Origin: Fenollaria timonensis | GTDB lineage: Bacteria > Bacillota > Clostridia > Tissierellales > Peptoniphilaceae | Direction of reading: 5' to 3' | Assembly: GCF_001457835.1 (NCBI RefSeq) | Contig: NZ_LN898230.1 | Coordinates: 451,600-515,599 of the forward strand | DNA: 64,000 nucleotides | Part shown: positions 49,008-56,907 of the stretch, piece after piece | Position numbering within the stretch: the stretch's first letter is position 1 | Layout: each line of letters starts with the position of its first letter | The notes under the pieces: model-generated | Told to the model about the DNA's origin: nothing | Database searches by the model: none | What the model saw: the letters and a program-made list of their open reading frames with translations, nothing else | Translations under genes and position numbers: made by a program

Positions 49008-49889
49008 ATGATTAATTTTAACAAATTGAAAAAGTTTTTTGCTCCAATACCATTCATAGTTATCATCGCAGGTATCATAGGATTCTGTATCAATGGTTTT
49101 AACTACGGTATCGACTTCTCAGGTGGTACTATCATGAGAATCAATGCTGGGCAATTTATTGAAGAAGAAAAAGTTTATGATATAGTTAACAAAGTTGACA
49201 ATGGAGCAAGCGTTGTATATGCAGGTGCTAACAAAGAAACTGTAGTTATCAAGTCCACACTTGCATTAACAAACGAACAAAAGAACCAAATCAGCCGTGC
49301 ATTTGTTGATGAATACAAGGTTGACAGAAACAATATCGAAGACACAACTACTGGTCCATCAATCAGTAGAGAAATTAGACAAAAAGCTGTTATATCCATC
49401 ATCATCGCATCAATCTTAATGCTTATCTACGTAACATTTAGATTTGAATGGAAATATGGTGTTGCAGCAGTATTTGCTCTAATCGTTGACGTTTTAGTTA
49501 TAGTAGCAACATACGGCATATTTAACCTACAAATCGATTCATCATTAATCGCAGCTACACTAACTATCGTAGGTTACTCAATCAACGCAACTATCGTTAT
49601 CTTTGATAGATTCAGAGAAAACAAAAGAATGTATCCAAAGATGGAAAACGCTGAACTTATTGAAACATCACTTAACTCAACATTTAGAAGAACAGTATTA
49701 ACAACAGTTACAACACTTATCGCAGTTGTTGTTTTATACATCACAGGTGGCCACGTAATCGAAGCACTTTGTATCCCACTACTTGTTGGTATCGTTGAAG
49801 GTATGATTTCATCAACATTCATCGCACCATATACTTGGGGACTACTTGAAAAGAACTTTGGCCATGGCGCAAAGAGCAAAAGAGCTTAA
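49008..49889 (+). CDS. secF: protein translocase subunit SecF
   Basis: 293 aa. First helix, then NYGIDFSGGTIMRIN, external domain, and five helices with FRFEWKYGVAAVFALIVDV, GYSINATIVIFDRFRENKR and FRRTVLTTVTTLIAVVVLYITGG, all standard SecF signatures. AGGAGG at the secD stop region gives tight coupling. A terminator follows, ending a probable scfA-scfB-secD-secF unit. Confidence 0.97.
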   Translation: MINFNKLKKFFAPIPFIVIIAGIIGFCINGFNYGIDFSGGTIMRINAGQFIEEEKVYDIVNKVDNGASVVYAGANKETVVIKSTLALTNEQKNQISRAFVDEYKVDRNNIEDTTTGPSISREIRQKAVISIIIASILMLIYVTFRFEWKYGVAAVFALIVDVLVIVATYGIFNLQIDSSLIAATLTIVGYSINATIVIFDRFRENKRMYPKMENAELIETSLNSTFRRTVLTTVTTLIAVVVLYITGGHVIEALCIPLLVGIVEGMISSTFIAPYTWGLLEKNFGHGAKSKRA

Positions 49890-49904
49890 TTAAACTTATA
49901 CAAG

Positions 49905-49930
49905 GGGAGACGACGAGTCTCCCTATTTTT
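49905..49930 (+). terminator. intrinsic terminator after secF
   Basis: GGGAGAC (49905-49911), loop GACGA, GTCTCCC (49917-49923), then TATTTTT. Confidence 0.85.
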
Positions 49931-49957
49931 ATAAAAATATTAATTAAGTATTATAAT
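49929..49957 (+). promoter_or_regulatory. promoter of folD
   Basis: TTATAA (49929-49934), 17-bp spacer, TATAAT (49952-49957). The -35 overlaps the end of the secF terminator T-run. Confidence 0.5.
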
Positions 49958-50005
49958 TATTGTGAATTGGGTATTAATGTATTAAGTTAATGAATAGTAA
50001 ATAGT

Positions 50006-50032
50006 TTTGATATAAGAACTATTAATATCAAA
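50006..50032 (+). repeat. 8-bp dyad just before the folD RBS
   Basis: TTTGATAT (50006-50013) and ATATCAAA (50025-50032), 11-base loop, ending right at GGGAGG. Could form an RNA hairpin that affects RBS access, or be a protein site. Confidence 0.4.
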
Positions 50033-50043
50033 GGGAGGTTATT

Positions 50044-50895
50044 ATGACAGATATTTTAAAGGGTAAACCCGTAGCAGATATGATTAAAGCTGATATGAGT
50101 AAAAAGATTGAGGACTTCCGTGCAAAAGGCATAGCACCAAAGATCGCTATAGTAAGGCTAGGCGAAGACCCAAGCGACATATCATATGAAAAGGCGATAC
50201 TAAAGGTTAGTGCAAACTTAAATATCGATTCAGAAGTATTTAACATTGCGAGAGAATCAACAACTGAGGAGCTTCTTGCCCTTATGGACAAGCTAAACAA
50301 GGACGATAAAGTGCATGGCATACTTGTATTTAGACCACTTCCTAAGCAAATAGATGCAGAAAAAGTTGCTGCCTTCATCAATCCAGATAAGGACATTGAC
50401 TGCATGAACCCAATTAATCTAGAAGCAATATTTGAAGGCAAGAAAGATAGCTTTGAACCAGCAACTCCAAGAGCAGCTGTTGAAATACTTGGCAGAACTG
50501 GATATGACTACACGGGCAAGAACGCTGTTATAATCAATCGTTCCATGGTAGTTGGTAAGCCACTTGCTATGATGCTACTTAATGAGAATGCCACAGTTAC
50601 TATCTGCCACTCAAAGACAAAGGATTTAAAGGCAGCTTGCAAGAACGCAGAGGTAGTATTCACAGCGCTTGGTAGAGCGAAGATGCTTGATAAGTCTTAC
50701 TTCAATGAAGACTCTATCATTATAGACGTCGGAGTAAGTATGGACAAGGACGGCAAGATTAGTGGTGACGCTGATTATGACAATCTTCTTGATTATGTAG
50801 CAAAGATAACACCAGTACCAGGCGGAGTAGGTAGCATAACAACTACAATACTTCTAAATCAAGTGCTAAAGGCAGTAGAAAAACAAAACAAATAA
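50044..50895 (+). CDS. folD: methylenetetrahydrofolate dehydrogenase/methenyltetrahydrofolate cyclohydrolase
   Basis: 283 aa bifunctional C1-folate enzyme (NADP-linked). Landmarks: KIAIVRLGEDPSDISYEKAILK with the catalytic YxxxK, GILVFRPLPKQID, DCMNPINLEAIF, the signature NRSMVVGKPLAMML and IDVGVSMD...VTPVPGGVG-type ending (here KITPVPGGVGSITTT). A usual GR before SMVVG is NR here. Single-gene unit between two terminators. Confidence 0.96.
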   Translation: MTDILKGKPVADMIKADMSKKIEDFRAKGIAPKIAIVRLGEDPSDISYEKAILKVSANLNIDSEVFNIARESTTEELLALMDKLNKDDKVHGILVFRPLPKQIDAEKVAAFINPDKDIDCMNPINLEAIFEGKKDSFEPATPRAAVEILGRTGYDYTGKNAVIINRSMVVGKPLAMMLLNENATVTICHSKTKDLKAACKNAEVVFTALGRAKMLDKSYFNEDSIIIDVGVSMDKDGKISGDADYDNLLDYVAKITPVPGGVGSITTTILLNQVLKAVEKQNK

Positions 50896-50919
50896 AAAAT
50901 AAATATCAGAATAAAAATA

Positions 50920-50953
50920 AGTGCTAAGCAAAATTAAATGCTTGGCACTTTTT
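50920..50953 (+). terminator. intrinsic terminator after folD
   Basis: AGTGCTAAGC (50920-50929) pairs with GCTTGGCACT (50940-50949), 10 bp with one G-U, then TTTTT. It also lies past the 3' end of the converging minus-strand gene. Confidence 0.88.
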
Positions 50954-50968
50954 CATATGCAGATTAAA

Positions 50969-51487
50969 TTATTTAAACGAGAAAAGATATATCTCTTCGC
51001 TAGTCACATCTGGATTTATTGCCATAGTGATGGCATATACCTTGTTTAATCCATCTTCTTCTTTTGTTAGCACTTCTTTTAGGACCACTGGATTTGCATC
51101 ATAAATACTTATTCTATCTTCATCATCAGTAGAAAATTCTTGCTTTGCTACTTTCCATTCGTCTCTGTTCTTCCAGTATATAGTGCCGTGATACTTATCA
51201 TTTTCATCCAGTCTTACAGTTTTTACATATACACTTGGCGCTAAAAAACTGTTTCTAAGATTGATACCAGCATCATGTTCAAGCGGCTTAGTAATATCTA
51301 CGTAGCCCTTCTTTACGAACTTTTCAATGTTTGGCTCTTCAAGTGAGGCAAAGTCTTTCATCTCCTTCGAAACTCTAGCTAAATCTATTTTACTCGACTT
51401 AGATATAAAATATATAGCTAGCGCAGCTACAATCAGTATTATAGCAAGTATTATCCAATACTTTTTTAATGATTTTTCATTGCTCAT
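50969..51487 (-). CDS. membrane-anchored protein, unknown function
   Basis: 172 aa. A short basic cytoplasmic N-terminus, one membrane helix (YWIILAIILIVAALAIYFI, about 10-28) and an external domain of about 140 residues rich in Asp, Glu, Lys. Pieces such as GYVDITKPLEHDAG and VYVKTVRLDENDKYHGTIYWKN suggest a beta-rich fold. I recognise no family. One base after the stop of the secreted-protein gene, so the two are coupled, and it may be that protein's receptor, anchor or protector; this is inference. Confidence 0.7.
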   Translation of the reverse strand: MSNEKSLKKYWIILAIILIVAALAIYFISKSSKIDLARVSKEMKDFASLEEPNIEKFVKKGYVDITKPLEHDAGINLRNSFLAPSVYVKTVRLDENDKYHGTIYWKNRDEWKVAKQEFSTDDEDRISIYDANPVVLKEVLTKEEDGLNKVYAITMAINPDVTSEEIYLFSFK

Positions 51488-51488
51488 A

Positions 51489-51974
51489 TTACTTTACCAT
51501 CACTAGATAAAGACTCGCACTATCAAGGGTTGCTAAATCGTGATAGTATGTGTATTGATATTGACCATATTGATATACATCAACTTTACAATGTTCTATT
51601 TTATAAGTTTGATCTGCCTTAATCCTATAATAATGATTATCAGCAGGTATATTTACAGCATATGCAGCTGGACTTTCACTTGCAAAACCAACAGAAATAG
51701 AAACGCTTATATGGCCCCAGCTTGCACCTATACCAATACTTATACTTGAGCCTTTTGTAAAATCTACATATACCGAACCTCCTGTTCGCATATTTATACC
51801 TGTTGGTAATTGACCTTCAGGAACAGTTGTTTTAGTTACATATTCAGTAGCAACTGTTTGGGCTTTTTCATATTCTCCATAACGTAATAAATTCTCATTA
51901 TTTTTGGCACTAACAATGTTGACATTACAAATTATTAATAATATTGACAATATTATTGATATAGTTTTTTTCAT
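51489..51974 (-). CDS. secreted protein, unknown function
   Basis: 161 aa. Signal peptide (ISIILSILLIICNVNIVSA, about 4-23). The mature part has a Ser/Gly/Ile-rich amphipathic strand region (SISIGIGASWGHISVSISVGF) and a Tyr-rich C-terminal half (VDVYQYGQYQYTYYH). One Cys in the mature chain. It does not match a family I know. RBS AGAAGG lies before the ATG. A short ORF with a stronger RBS precedes it. It forms a pair with the membrane-anchored protein downstream, similar in layout to the pair at 29636-31161. Confidence 0.72.
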   Translation of the reverse strand: MKKTISIILSILLIICNVNIVSAKNNENLLRYGEYEKAQTVATEYVTKTTVPEGQLPTGINMRTGGSVYVDFTKGSSISIGIGASWGHISVSISVGFASESPAAYAVNIPADNHYYRIKADQTYKIEHCKVDVYQYGQYQYTYYHDLATLDSASLYLVMVK

Positions 51975-52002
51975 AAAATAACCTTCTTTCTAAAACTAAT
52001 AA

Positions 52003-52034
52003 TTATTCAAGGGCTAGCAAATTTACACCTCCTT
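52003..52034 (-). promoter_or_regulatory. strong RBS with five-codon leader ORF
   Basis: Minus strand: AAGGAGGTG (52034-52026), five bases, then TTG CTA GCC CTT GAA TAA (52020-52003), ending 28 bases before the secreted-protein start. Either a leader peptide or the remains of a lost gene. The rest of 51975-52162 shows no clear promoter. Confidence 0.35.
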
Positions 52035-52162
52035 AATTGATGTATTTGAATAATCAGACTTAAAAATCTTTCCCCTATTAACATATTACCCAAATCTATC
52101 AAATTTAATCATTGAAAATTTTAATATAATCAGATAAAACTATAGAATATTTTATAGAAAAA

Positions 52163-52185
52163 ACAAGGCCTAAATTAGGCCTTGT
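52163..52185. repeat. 23-bp palindromic direct repeat, left of IS1182 element
   Basis: Arms ACAAGGCCTAA and TTAGGCCTTGT around a central A; identical to 53767-53789. On the minus strand it is followed by TTTTTT, so this copy now works as terminator for the transposase gene. Confidence 0.88.
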
Positions 52186-53654
52186 CAGAGTGAAGACAAA
52201 CCCAGGAATTTTTTCCTGGGTTTGCTTATTTTTATTAAATTTAGTAAAAAATCAAATTTTTTATGTATTTTTGCAAATAAACGAGTAAATACCTCCTTAT
52301 TTGGATCCATCCTATACATCATTAGTGCTAGTTTTTTCATATTTAAGCATGCAAAAGTAAGCGCAGCTTTCATATCCATCTTAGCTTTGCCCTTCATGTT
52401 TGTATATCTAAAACTATGATACTCTTTTGCGCTTCCAAATTGTCTTTCTATTGTTTCTTTTCTTCTTGCGTATTCTTTCTTGCCTTGATTTGTATATCTA
52501 TATTCTTCTGTTATGTCAAGGTAGTCTTGCCATATATGTCTTGTTATTACTTTTTGTTTGTTTTTACTATGTGTGCATCTATCTATGTTAGGACAGTTCT
52601 TGCAGTCGTTTATATCACTTTTATACTGTCTGTATCCTTCTCTATCTGTAGTTTTGTAATTTAAAAGTTTTCCTTGTGGACATATGTAGCAGTCATAATA
52701 TTCGTCGTATATGTAGTCTCTTTTGTAGTATGGATTTTCTATTTGTAAGTTTCTCTTTTGTCTTGTATATGGAAATACTGGGAGTATTTTATCGTCTATT
52801 AATGTTTTTGCTATGGCTGGTATTTTGTAACCTGCATCCATAACTATCTTTTGGGGTTTCATCTTTTTTAGTTTTTCTTCATAGAATGGTAAAAATGTTG
52901 TGCTGTCATGTAAATTTCCTGGAAATGATTTGTATGCTAGTATCCAGCCGTTTTTATCGCATGATGTTTCTACGCAATAGGCGAATACTTCTTTATGTTC
53001 TCCTTTGTGAAAGAGGCCGCTTTCTGGATCTGTTGTTGACTGAACTATCGTTTGCCTCTCTTTATCTTCTTTCTCTTTTAAGGGCTTTTTTCCGTTTTCT
53101 TCTCTTTCTTGTGCTATTTCTTTGTCTAGCTGTGCTTGATATCTTCTTGCTTTTTTCTCTATTGTTACTTTTTTGTTTTTATGTCTGTTTGCATGTGCTT
53201 TAACATGTGTTGAGTCTACGAATTGAATCTTCTCATCCACAAAACCTTGTTCTAGTGCTTGGTTTAATATGTTTTGGAAGATGTTTTCAAATATGTCTGT
53301 ATCTTTGAATCTTCTTCTATAGTTTTGGCTGAATGTTGTAAAGTGTGGAATCTTGTCGTAGAAGTCATATCCTAAAAACCATCTGTATGCAATGTTTACT
53401 TCTATCTCTTTTATTGTTTGCCTTATGCTTCTTATGTTGAATAGGTATTGTATGAATATTATCTTCATTAGCACTACTGGATCTATGCTTGGTCTTCCGT
53501 TATCTAATGAGTATTTATCTTCTACTAAATCATAGATAAAGTCAAAGTCTATATACTTATTGATCTTTCTTAGTATGTGTTCTTGTGGAACTAATTCTTC
53601 AACTGAAATTATTTGTGCTTGATCTGTTTTTGATTTACTATTTTTATGTAACAT
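52185..53654 (-). CDS. IS1182-family transposase
   Basis: 489 aa. N-terminal DUF772-like domain (PSIDPVVLMKIIFIQYLFNIRSIRQTIKEIEVNIAYRWFLG), DDE core with FVDSTHVKAHANRHK (first Asp), IVMDAGYKIPAI (second Asp) and KKEYARRKETIERQFGSAKEYHSFRY (Glu), and a Cys cluster YICPQGK...CKNCPNIDRCTHS before the Glu, all typical of IS1182. Frame is complete. RBS AGGTGAT precedes ATG at 53654. The last base of its TGA stop codon lies in the flanking repeat, so the stop is completed by the target DNA. Confidence 0.92.
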   Translation of the reverse strand: MLHKNSKSKTDQAQIISVEELVPQEHILRKINKYIDFDFIYDLVEDKYSLDNGRPSIDPVVLMKIIFIQYLFNIRSIRQTIKEIEVNIAYRWFLGYDFYDKIPHFTTFSQNYRRRFKDTDIFENIFQNILNQALEQGFVDEKIQFVDSTHVKAHANRHKNKKVTIEKKARRYQAQLDKEIAQEREENGKKPLKEKEDKERQTIVQSTTDPESGLFHKGEHKEVFAYCVETSCDKNGWILAYKSFPGNLHDSTTFLPFYEEKLKKMKPQKIVMDAGYKIPAIAKTLIDDKILPVFPYTRQKRNLQIENPYYKRDYIYDEYYDCYICPQGKLLNYKTTDREGYRQYKSDINDCKNCPNIDRCTHSKNKQKVITRHIWQDYLDITEEYRYTNQGKKEYARRKETIERQFGSAKEYHSFRYTNMKGKAKMDMKAALTFACLNMKKLALMMYRMDPNKEVFTRLFAKIHKKFDFLLNLIKISKPRKKFLGLSSL

Positions 53655-53766
53655 TTTATCACCTTCTATGTATTATATATACCCAATAGATGTGTATTTT
53701 AAGAGGTTTTCAAGTAAAAAAGTAGGCGTATTTTTATAAAAATACGCCTACTTTGTCAACAGTCTG
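52186..53766 (-). mobile_element. IS1182-family insertion sequence
   Basis: 1581 bp between two copies of a 23-bp palindrome. Terminal inverted repeats CAGAGTGAAGACAAA (left) and CAGACTGTTGACAAA (right, read inward) match at 12 of 15 positions. It carries a hairpin near each end: CAAACCCAGGAA/TTCCTGGGTTTG at 52197-52224 and a 36-bp palindrome at 53719-53754. Confidence 0.88.
53719..53754 (-). terminator. 36-bp perfect palindrome with T-run, inside IS1182 upstream end
   Basis: 18-bp perfect arms (AAAGTAGGCG... mirrored), no loop by sequence; on the minus strand it is followed by TTTTTT. It stands between the penicillin-binding protein gene and the transposase promoter region (ATTATA at 53672-53677 is its -10 on the minus strand) and should block read-through into the transposase. 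Confidence 0.85.
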
Positions 53767-53789
53767 ACAAGGCCTAAATTAGGCCTTGT
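53767..53789. repeat. 23-bp palindromic direct repeat, right of IS1182 element
   Basis: Identical to 52163-52185. It is 15 bases past the stop of the penicillin-binding protein gene and was its terminator stem; the T-run that followed is now displaced to the other side of the IS. Confidence 0.88.
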
Positions 53790-53804
53790 TTCTTCTATTT
53801 ATAG

Positions 53805-56777
53805 CTATGGTAATATTTTTACTTTACCTTCATTATTTGAATTATTATCAGTATTTGTATCGTTTTCCTTAGGTTCTTTTTCGCCGTTGTCACCATTATT
53901 ATGATCGATAACATCTGTAATTATCTCGTTCCAATCCGTATTGCCATTAGGATTGTCTGGATCTATACCATGCTCTTGATTATACTTATCTAAATCCTCT
54001 TGAGTATCCGAGGCGATAGGTGGGTAGTAGCTATAGTCCTTAGGTATGATACCATTGTGTTTAGCAGGATTGTATGCTGGGTTCAGTGCAGTGAAGACCT
54101 TGGTAATCTTTAACTCTTCCGGTGTAAACTCAGTTGCAATTTTATTATTTGATGAGTTTACCTCTAATGAAACGTGAACGTCACATGTATCTTTTGGCTC
54201 GGTTCCTTTGGCAAATATCTCTTGTTTAACGACGCCTCTTGGGTCAGAGGAGCAAAGCGAGCTTGGCTTTTTACCAGACTTAGTACATACGTAAGCCTTC
54301 ACTATGCCTTCTGGCTCAGCGAATTGAGGTTTGCTTTCTTTATCTTGATGTATCTTCGTCATTATGTGGCCCCAAAGTTTTGCTGCTAGCCATGAGCTTT
54401 GAGGTATAGTGATCTTAGGCGAGTCATTACCCATCCATGTTCCAGTTGCGTAGTAATTAGAGAAACCTACAAACCAGAAGTCTGCCTTGTAGTCAGTTGT
54501 ACCAGTTTTACCAGCTGTGGCTTGTCCTTTTACTACTGCGTTTCCGCCAGTATGTTCGTAAGCAGTTGATCTAAGTACATCCTTCATGATATAAGCAATT
54601 TGTGGGCTTACGACTCTTCTTTGTTTAGGCTCTTTATCAAGGACTATATTGCCGTCCTTATCTAAAACCTTAGTGTATATAGTCGGTTCGATGTAAACGC
54701 CGTCATTAGCGATTGCAGCATAAGCAGCAGTCATCTCAAGTGGGCTAACACCCTTTGTCATACCACCAAGAGCTAGAGCAGCAAGGTTTTCATCGTTGTG
54801 AGTTTTGTTTTCACTAGCCTCTACAAAATTATCTTTGCTTGGATTTTCTTCGTCAATTAGACCTAGTAGCTTTAGATATTTTATAGAAGTAGGTATACCA
54901 ATCTTTTTCAAAGTTCTAGCAGAACTTACGTTTATGGAGTAGATTAGTGATTCTCTAAGAGTTGTGATACCTTTAAAACCAGTATAAACGTTCTTTGGCC
55001 ATACCTTGCCTTCACCTGTTACCAATGGCACGTCAAGTATTGGTGATGCTGCTGTAAAGCCATTGTCAAGAGCAGGTAAGTATACTGCTATAGGCTTTAT
55101 AGACGAGCCTGGTTGTCTAGTCGTGTCAGTAGCTCTATTCAAAATTCTATTGCCTTTTACGTCACGACCGCCTATCATGGCAACTATGTGACCAGTTTTG
55201 TAGTCAATAACTACAGTTGCTGACTGTGGTTGAACTAGACCAGTCTTATTATTATAGAAATAGTCTGGACTTATGAATAAGTTGCCAGCCTCATTAACTT
55301 TATAGAAGCCAGCGTTATTTTTAAAGAATTCTGCTTTAATAATTAAGCTGTGTTTAGCTTGTCTTAAGTAGTAAGCATCAGGCACTGCAAGACCGCCAAC
55401 TCTGTGAGTTAGAAGGTTCTTCGCATCGTCAATAGTGTAGTAGTCTTGTATATCAGTTGATTTATTATATGCAAAGACCCTTGGGCTCGTGATAGTTAAA
55501 TCACCGTTATCAGCTATGCTAAACTCGCCCTTTGGTATGAATAAGTAGCCATCGTCAGTAAGTAGATTTGCCTTCTTTAAATAAACCATATTACCGTTCT
55601 TATCAACGATATTGCCAGACTTATCAAGGTTTCTGTCAACAAGCAGTGGAGCCTTGTATCTTGATACGTCGCCAAGAAGTATGCCGTTGAAGTTTCTGTT
55701 GACCTCGTCAAGATCCTTTTGCATCTTGGTGTCAATAGTTGAGTAAATTCTTAAACCGCCTGTGAATAGTCTTTCTTGAGCCTTTTGCTTAGTAATTTGA
55801 TACTTATCCATCAAGTCTTCAACGACCTGATTCTTAACGTAGTCGCTCGCATAGCTTGTGATCTCAGTTTGCTTCTTTTCACTTGGTTTTAAGCTTGCTA
55901 CTATATCAAAATTAATTGCTTCATCGTATTCAGCTTGAGATATTTTTTCAAGCTCAAGCATCTTTTTAAGAATTACCTTTTGTCTTTCAACAGATTTTGT
56001 GTTAAATACAAGGATGTATTTTTCACCTAATATTTCAGTTTCGCCAACCTTTCTCATAGTCGCCTCATCAAACTTAAGTGGGCTGACTCTGTAGAAAGGC
56101 TGATATATATTTGGTCCTTTAACAACGCCAGCAAGTAGAGCAGCTTGAGCGATGTTTATCTCATCAACATTCTTAGAGAAATATGTTCTTGAAGCCTCTT
56201 GAACACCATAGGAGTTTTGGCCAAGAGAAATCATATTCAAGTAAGACTCAAGTATTTGATCTTTGCTAAGCTTTGTCTCTAAGTTAAGGGCAAGATATAT
56301 TTCCTTAAGCTTTCTTGTAAGCGTTTGCTCATTAGAAAGGTAAGTATTTTTGATTAGCTGCTGAGTGATAGTTGACGCGCCACGTACAACGCCACCAGCC
56401 TTAAAGTTTTCATATAGAGATGACATGATACCCTTAGGGTCAACGCCAGGGTGATTGTAGAATCTTTCGTCTTCGATGCTTATAAAGGCGTCCTTCAAAT
56501 ATTGAGGCACCTTCGATAGCTTAACAAAAGTTCTGTACTCGGCAGTCTCTACCTTTTCTAGTAAATTATTATCCTTATCAAATATAAGAGACGTCTCTTC
56601 AAAGCCACTGTTAATTGCATAAGGGTCAATCTCAGGGGCAGTAGTAAGTATATTAACAAAAGCGAGGCCAACAGAGCCGGCAAATAGAGTTAATGATATA
56701 AGCACAGTCATAAGCATAATGACTATGAGCTTCTTAAGCGTAAACCTCGGCTTTCTTCTTCGTTTATTATTAGACAT
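53805..56777 (-). CDS. class A penicillin-binding protein (PBP1a-type)
   Basis: 990 aa bifunctional peptidoglycan synthase. Basic cytoplasmic tail (NNKRRRKPRF), one membrane helix, GT51 glycosyltransferase domain with SIEDERFYNHPGVDPKG (catalytic Glu), GASTITQQLIKN and RKLKEIYLALNLE, then a transpeptidase with SxxK in PGSSIKPI, SxN in YSINVSS and KTG in AGKTGTT. A Pro/Asn/Asp-rich tail of about 90 residues (DPDNPNGNTDWN...) closes it. A large insertion between the two domains makes it longer than the typical 700-850 aa. ATG at 56777 follows AGGAGTGAT; an in-frame ATG 14 codons earlier overlaps the promoter. Confidence 0.95.
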   Translation of the reverse strand: MSNNKRRRKPRFTLKKLIVIMLMTVLISLTLFAGSVGLAFVNILTTAPEIDPYAINSGFEETSLIFDKDNNLLEKVETAEYRTFVKLSKVPQYLKDAFISIEDERFYNHPGVDPKGIMSSLYENFKAGGVVRGASTITQQLIKNTYLSNEQTLTRKLKEIYLALNLETKLSKDQILESYLNMISLGQNSYGVQEASRTYFSKNVDEINIAQAALLAGVVKGPNIYQPFYRVSPLKFDEATMRKVGETEILGEKYILVFNTKSVERQKVILKKMLELEKISQAEYDEAINFDIVASLKPSEKKQTEITSYASDYVKNQVVEDLMDKYQITKQKAQERLFTGGLRIYSTIDTKMQKDLDEVNRNFNGILLGDVSRYKAPLLVDRNLDKSGNIVDKNGNMVYLKKANLLTDDGYLFIPKGEFSIADNGDLTITSPRVFAYNKSTDIQDYYTIDDAKNLLTHRVGGLAVPDAYYLRQAKHSLIIKAEFFKNNAGFYKVNEAGNLFISPDYFYNNKTGLVQPQSATVVIDYKTGHIVAMIGGRDVKGNRILNRATDTTRQPGSSIKPIAVYLPALDNGFTAASPILDVPLVTGEGKVWPKNVYTGFKGITTLRESLIYSINVSSARTLKKIGIPTSIKYLKLLGLIDEENPSKDNFVEASENKTHNDENLAALALGGMTKGVSPLEMTAAYAAIANDGVYIEPTIYTKVLDKDGNIVLDKEPKQRRVVSPQIAYIMKDVLRSTAYEHTGGNAVVKGQATAGKTGTTDYKADFWFVGFSNYYATGTWMGNDSPKITIPQSSWLAAKLWGHIMTKIHQDKESKPQFAEPEGIVKAYVCTKSGKKPSSLCSSDPRGVVKQEIFAKGTEPKDTCDVHVSLEVNSSNNKIATEFTPEELKITKVFTALNPAYNPAKHNGIIPKDYSYYPPIASDTQEDLDKYNQEHGIDPDNPNGNTDWNEIITDVIDHNNGDNGEKEPKENDTNTDNNSNNEGKVKILP

Positions 56778-56807
56778 ATTATCACTCCTAATATAATATA
56801 TACTTGT

Positions 56808-56816
56808 ATTATACCA
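56808..56816 (-). promoter_or_regulatory. extended -10 promoter of the penicillin-binding protein gene
   Basis: Minus strand TGGTATAAT (56816-56808), about 31 bases before the ATG; no good -35. Confidence 0.55.
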
Positions 56817-56861
56817 CATATTAGAGATTTTGGTATATATTTTAAGAAAAATAAATATATT

Positions 56862-56890
56862 TTGACATTTAACTCGGGCTTTGGTATAAT
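56862..56890 (+). promoter_or_regulatory. consensus promoter of hflX
   Basis: TTGACA (56862-56867), 17-bp spacer, TATAAT (56885-56890) with extended -10 TG at 56882-56883. Transcript start would be about 10-12 bases before the ATG, leaving a very short leader. Confidence 0.85.
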
Positions 56891-56907
56891 TACAAAAGAG
56901 GTGCTAT

